From positions 1 to 17,531 of the forward strand of contig JAPLSI010000077.1 of assembly GCA_026398715.1 (NCBI GenBank): a stretch of DNA of 17,531 bases, given 5' to 3'. This DNA comes from Gammaproteobacteria bacterium. GTDB taxonomy: Bacteria > Pseudomonadota > Gammaproteobacteria > Xanthomonadales > Xanthomonadaceae. A model generated the notes under the pieces. The model was not told the origin of the DNA. It searched no databases and saw only the letters and a program-made list of their open reading frames with translations. The translations under genes were made by a program, and so were the position numbers. Of the stretch, positions 14,577-17,531 are shown piece after piece (within the stretch, counting starts at the first letter, position 1; each line of letters starts with the position of its first letter).

Positions 14577-14740
14577 GCCGACTGTTGCTGGAGGTGGCTG
14601 CGCACGGCGATGGCGTCTTCGCCTACCAGGGCCATGGCCTGTTCCAGGCGCGCCCGCGATGCGTCCATCACCACTTCCCAGTATTCGGCTTCCGCAGGGT
14701 CGGAAAGATCCACCCGCAGGTAATGCTTCGGCGCCCGCAT
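14573..14740 (-). CDS. Small DUF3606-like protein (55 aa)
   Basis: The 55-residue protein reads MRAPKHYLRVDLSDPAEAEY, then a WEVVMDASRARLEQAMALVG helix and EDAIAVRSHLQQQSA. The pattern (I/L)-D-L-S-(D/E)-x-x-E-x-x-Y-W ... L-x-x-A-x-x-x-V-G ... V-x-x-x-L is that of DUF3606, a family of very small helical proteins of unknown function common in proteobacteria. I chose the start at 14740 because it fits the family length and has a GGGATAGAG purine-rich stretch before it; an ATG six codons upstream is possible. It converges on the serine hydrolase, and the two stop codons overlap inside one CTAG (14573-14576). Confidence 0.75.
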   Translation of the reverse strand: MRAPKHYLRVDLSDPAEAEYWEVVMDASRARLEQAMALVGEDAIAVRSHLQQQSA

Positions 14741-14840
14741 CTCTATCCCATTGCCCATCGCCCGGTTCCCGAGTCCCAACACCTCACTCCTGCTTTGGAT
14801 GCAAGCGCGCTGCAAAGGGTTGCACGGCCCCCGGGGGAAA

Positions 14841-15665
14841 TCAGCGGCTGTCGAGGTAGCGCTTCAGGGCGTCTATCTCGGCGTCTGTCAGGATGGCAAA
14901 CCGGCCGCGCGCCACCTCGCTCATGAAACCCGTCTTCGTTTCCTTGCCATTGGCCGCGATGCCGGTCTTCATCAGCCTCGCGAATTTCTCCGGCGTGTAG
15001 GCCTTGGCCACGACCAGCGAAGGCGTCGGGTCGTCGGGTCCCCATCCATTCAGTTCGCGGCCATGGCACTCGGTGCATGAGCTGTAGGCCAGGTGCTTGC
15101 CCAGCGCTATCGGGTCGGTGGGCGGCGCGTCCGGCGGGTCCATGCCCGGCGTGGGCTGGTCGTCGTCGTAGGGATAGGTGCCGTCGGCGACCTGTTTCTT
15201 GACCTCGTCCGAGAGCCAGGTCTTCTGCAGGCCGGGATTGGATACCGCCGGTATCGAGCGCAGCCAGGCCGTGATGTCGCGAACCTCGCGGTCGCTCAGG
15301 TGCTCGAACATGAAGACCGGCATGCCCAAGGGCCGATGACCGTCGCTGGTCCGGCCGTGGCGCAGCAGTGCTTCGATGCCGGCATCGTCGTAGTCGAGCC
15401 TTCGCTCGGTGAGATTGGCCGAGAAGAGCTTGAACTTGCCTGGCTCTTCCCAGAGTTCCTTGCCACCACCGTCCTTGCCATGGCAGCCGTTGCAGCCGAC
15501 GCGCTTCGCCACGCGCATGCCTTCGATCGGGTCGCCCGGAACCACTGCCGGGGCTGACGGGACCGCTGCCGCCGGCGCGGTCGCCAGGGCCGCTTCAGGT
15601 GAGGGCGCCGGCGCCTTGCAACCGGCGATCGCGAGACTGGCAACCAACAGCAGCGAGGTGCGCAT
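14841..15665 (-). CDS. Di-haem cytochrome c lipoprotein (274 aa)
   Basis: A lipoprotein signal (MRTSLLLVASLAIAGC) has a lipobox with lipidated Cys16, followed by an Ala/Pro-rich tether (17-45). Two cytochrome c domains follow. The first has CNGCH (Cys58, Cys61, His62) and the second CTECH (Cys197, Cys200, His201). Likely sixth ligands are Met115 or Met119 in GMPVFMFEHLSD for haem 1 and Met248 in TKTGFMSEVARGRF for haem 2. The combination resembles the cytochrome subunits that pass electrons from periplasmic dehydrogenases to terminal oxidases, or a stand-alone electron carrier; no partner dehydrogenase lies in the window. It would be anchored in a membrane facing the periplasm. CGGAG eight bases before the ATG fixes the start. 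It lies 61 bases downstream of the M1 aminopeptidase on the same strand. Confidence 0.92.
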   Translation of the reverse strand: MRTSLLLVASLAIAGCKAPAPSPEAALATAPAAAVPSAPAVVPGDPIEGMRVAKRVGCNGCHGKDGGGKELWEEPGKFKLFSANLTERRLDYDDAGIEALLRHGRTSDGHRPLGMPVFMFEHLSDREVRDITAWLRSIPAVSNPGLQKTWLSDEVKKQVADGTYPYDDDQPTPGMDPPDAPPTDPIALGKHLAYSSCTECHGRELNGWGPDDPTPSLVVAKAYTPEKFARLMKTGIAANGKETKTGFMSEVARGRFAILTDAEIDALKRYLDSR

Positions 15666-15726
15666 GGCGACTCCGGCGGGATTTTTCGGATAGTGACCCG
15701 AGCCTCCCGCCCTTGCAACCGCAGTG

Positions 15727-17531
15727 TTACTTGCCCTGGCGCGACCCCGCGGCGGAAGCCTCGAACGCCGTGCGGACCGCCAGGCAACGCTGGTCGCCTT
15801 CGTGGCTGGACAACAACTCGCGGCGGGTGCCCGCCGACAGCGTGGTCAGCTCGGCAATCGCCTTCTCCAGCCGCGCCACGCTTTGCGCGGTGCAGCTGGT
15901 GGGGATCATGCTGCCCGCGTAGCTGCGCAGGAACACCGGATCGGCCTTCTTGTCGATTTCCGCCAGGGTGTCGAGCCGCTGTTGCGCGCTGACTTCAGCC
16001 AGTTCCGCCTGCCCGCGCGGGAAGAGGTTGCGCATCACCACGCGCAGCCGCGAGAACGGCTCGGAGCCGTCCATCGCCTGCACCTTTTCCAACCACTTCG
16101 CCTTCATCGCCGCATCCGGGCGAATCGTGGACGCGGATAGTGCCATCAGCTGGCCGGCTTCGGACTTGTCACGTTCCAGTTCCTTGGCGATCAGCGCTTC
16201 GCTGCCTGGTGCATCCAGGCGATTGAGCTGGTCGATGATGTCCCAACGGGTTTCCTGGTCTATATCGATACCGCCCGCATCCACGTTGCCCGCAAGCATG
16301 CCGCCGAGGTTCCTGACGGCCGCATCCGAGCTCGCGATTTCGATATAGGTGCCCAGCCAGGCCTTGCCGCGGTCGCGATTGCCGCGACTGTCCTGCACGC
16401 CTTTCCACAACACCTCTTCCATGCGCGCCGAGGTGCGCTTGCCGTAGTCGCTGCCGTTGGCGAAAACGCGCAGGTAGCCCTTGGCCATCGTGAAGTACAT
16501 CAGCGACTGGCGCAGCAGCGCGTTGTCGGTTTCCTTCGGTGCATTCACCAGCACGGTCTGGATGAAATCATCCAGGCCCAGGCGTCGATCACCCAGGCCG
16601 TCGGACAGGCTCTGCCATATCATCGAGCGCAGCATCGGATCCTCGATGCCCGCCAGGCGGGTGCGTGCGGTGTCGAAGGACGCCGGGTCCAGCACGACCT
16701 TCGCGTAGCCCCAGTCCTCGTAGTTCGGATACACCAGGTCCGGGCAGGCCTTGCCGACCATCGTCGGTACGTTGGTGCTGGCGCCCTTGTAGGTAACCGA
16801 CTGCTTGTCGGACAACACCAGCTTGTCGCCGGACAGGTTGAACAACGCGACCTGCACCAGTTGTTCGCGCAAGGTCGGGAAGGCCGGGATGGCCGCGCCC
16901 TGCGCCAGGCTGAAGGAACTGATCTTGCCGCCGCTGCACTTGAATTCGGCGCTGATCGTATTCAGGCCCGGCTCGTACAGCCATTGCTTTGCCCACGGCG
17001 TCAGGTTGCGGCCCGAGGACTTGGACAGCTCGCCGATGAAGTCTTCCAGCGTGGCGTTGCGATACGAGAATTCAGTCAGGTAGTTGTGCACGCCGCGACG
17101 GAAGGGCTCGTCGCCGATCAGCTTGCGCAGCTGGTGCAGCGTGGCCGCGCCCTTGTTGTAGGTAATGGCGTCGATGTTGTCGAAGGCGTTGGCCGTCGAG
17201 GCTACCGGCACTTCGATGGGATGCGTGGTGATGCTGTCGTCGGTGCGGTACGCGCCCTGCTTGCCGCGATAGAACGACAGCCAGGTGTTGTGGAAATCGG
17301 GCGAAGTGGTGCTGCCCAGGGTGGCCATGTAGGAAGCAAAACTCTCGTTCAGCCACAGGCCGTTCCACCATTTCATGGTGACCAGGTCGCCGAACCACTG
17401 GTGCGCCATTTCGTGCAGGATCACCGAGAACAGGCGCTCCTTCTGGTCGGCGGTCATGCCGCTGGCGGACAGGAAGCGGGTTTCGGTGAAGGTGACGGCG
17501 GCGGCGTTTTCCATCGCGCCGTAGATGAATT
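15727..17531 (-). CDS. M1-family aminopeptidase, C-terminal part (partial)
   Basis: The gene runs off the right edge; about 601 codons of its 3' part are present. The first in-window residues, FIYGAMEN, contain the GAMEN exopeptidase motif that recognises the free N-terminus. The zinc site follows as HEMAHQWFGDLVTMKWWNGL (17401-17415 codes HEMAH), with the third ligand Glu in WLNESFASY. The conserved catalytic Tyr is probably in the NAFDNIDAITYNKGA block, where the family has a YxKG motif. The rest (about 280 residues onward) is a helical ERAP1-C-like domain, unlike the E. coli PepN C-terminus. The enzyme removes N-terminal amino acids from peptides; the signal peptide, if any, is outside the window, so its cell location is unknown. 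The Met at 17514 is the M of GAMEN, not a start. Confidence 0.93.
   Translation of the reverse strand, partial: FIYGAMENAAAVTFTETRFLSASGMTADQKERLFSVILHEMAHQWFGDLVTMKWWNGLWLNESFASYMATLGSTTSPDFHNTWLSFYRGKQGAYRTDDSITTHPIEVPVASTANAFDNIDAITYNKGAATLHQLRKLIGDEPFRRGVHNYLTEFSYRNATLEDFIGELSKSSGRNLTPWAKQWLYEPGLNTISAEFKCSGGKISSFSLAQGAAIPAFPTLREQLVQVALFNLSGDKLVLSDKQSVTYKGASTNVPTMVGKACPDLVYPNYEDWGYAKVVLDPASFDTARTRLAGIEDPMLRSMIWQSLSDGLGDRRLGLDDFIQTVLVNAPKETDNALLRQSLMYFTMAKGYLRVFANGSDYGKRTSARMEEVLWKGVQDSRGNRDRGKAWLGTYIEIASSDAAVRNLGGMLAGNVDAGGIDIDQETRWDIIDQLNRLDAPGSEALIAKELERDKSEAGQLMALSASTIRPDAAMKAKWLEKVQAMDGSEPFSRLRVVMRNLFPRGQAELAEVSAQQRLDTLAEIDKKADPVFLRSYAGSMIPTSCTAQSVARLEKAIAELTTLSAGTRRELLSSHEGDQRCLAVRTAFEASAAGSRQGK

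Noticed and set aside
15666..15726. GGCGGGA/TCCCGCC inverted repeat between the aminopeptidase and the cytochrome gene as a terminator
   Set aside because: The arms are separated by about 23 bases and are not followed by a T-run on the minus strand; the second arm overlaps the cytochrome ribosome-site region. At most it is a weak leader hairpin.

Overview
The window is high-GC, densely packed bacterial DNA. Genes on both strands are separated by short gaps, with GGAG-type ribosome sites and strong intrinsic terminators. The protein repertoire (RcnB-family secreted protein, M64 peptidase, GYF_2-TPR membrane protein, OmpR-type two-component pair, secreted EF-hand protein, di-haem cytochrome c lipoprotein, M1 aminopeptidase) and the codon style suggest a gammaproteobacterium of the Xanthomonadales/Lysobacterales (Lysobacter-, Luteimonas- or Thermomonas-like). 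That placement is inferred from protein character, not from a marker gene. I see no rRNA, tRNA, insertion sequence, integrase, phage gene or CRISPR array.

Layout. Positions 1-94 (minus) hold the start of a membrane-anchored protein, possibly a LuxR-type regulator. Positions 157-408 (minus) encode a small unknown protein with a 9-bp inverted repeat upstream. Positions 605-4024 (minus) encode a large multi-spanning patatin-like phospholipase with a clear terminator at its 3' end. Upstream of it on the same strand is an SGNH/GDSL hydrolase (4174-5061). Between the two lies what looks like the C-terminal relic of a trypsin-like protease (4052-4174). Positions 5178-5852 (minus) encode an RcnB-family Asp/Arg/Tyr-rich secreted protein, divergent from an M64 metallopeptidase (6077-7489). 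Then come a DUF606-type small transporter (7525-7977, minus), a GYF_2-TPR membrane protein (8085-9173, plus) and a glutathione S-transferase (9183-9824, minus).

The 316-base gap 9825-10140 is the most interesting part. It holds a perfect CTGTAAC direct repeat with an 11-bp period, which directly abuts a good sigma70-type promoter. About 78 bases downstream of the predicted start there is a very strong intrinsic terminator, with no open reading frame between them. I read this as an undescribed small RNA gene, or a terminated leader of the histidine kinase gene, under an OmpR/PhoB-type response regulator. The next two genes are a sensor kinase with a PAS domain (10141-12153) and its OmpR-family regulator (12150-12836), translationally coupled. 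The regulator is therefore an obvious candidate to bind the repeat.

Downstream are a four-EF-hand secreted protein and a serine beta-lactamase-like hydrolase (12917-14576, probably one transcript). A small DUF3606-like protein converges on the hydrolase, sharing the CTAG stop. The window ends with a di-haem cytochrome c lipoprotein (14841-15665, minus) and the C-terminal part of an M1 aminopeptidase (15727-17531, minus, cut by the window edge). Most of the content is housekeeping, secreted-enzyme or sensory genes rather than a mobile island.
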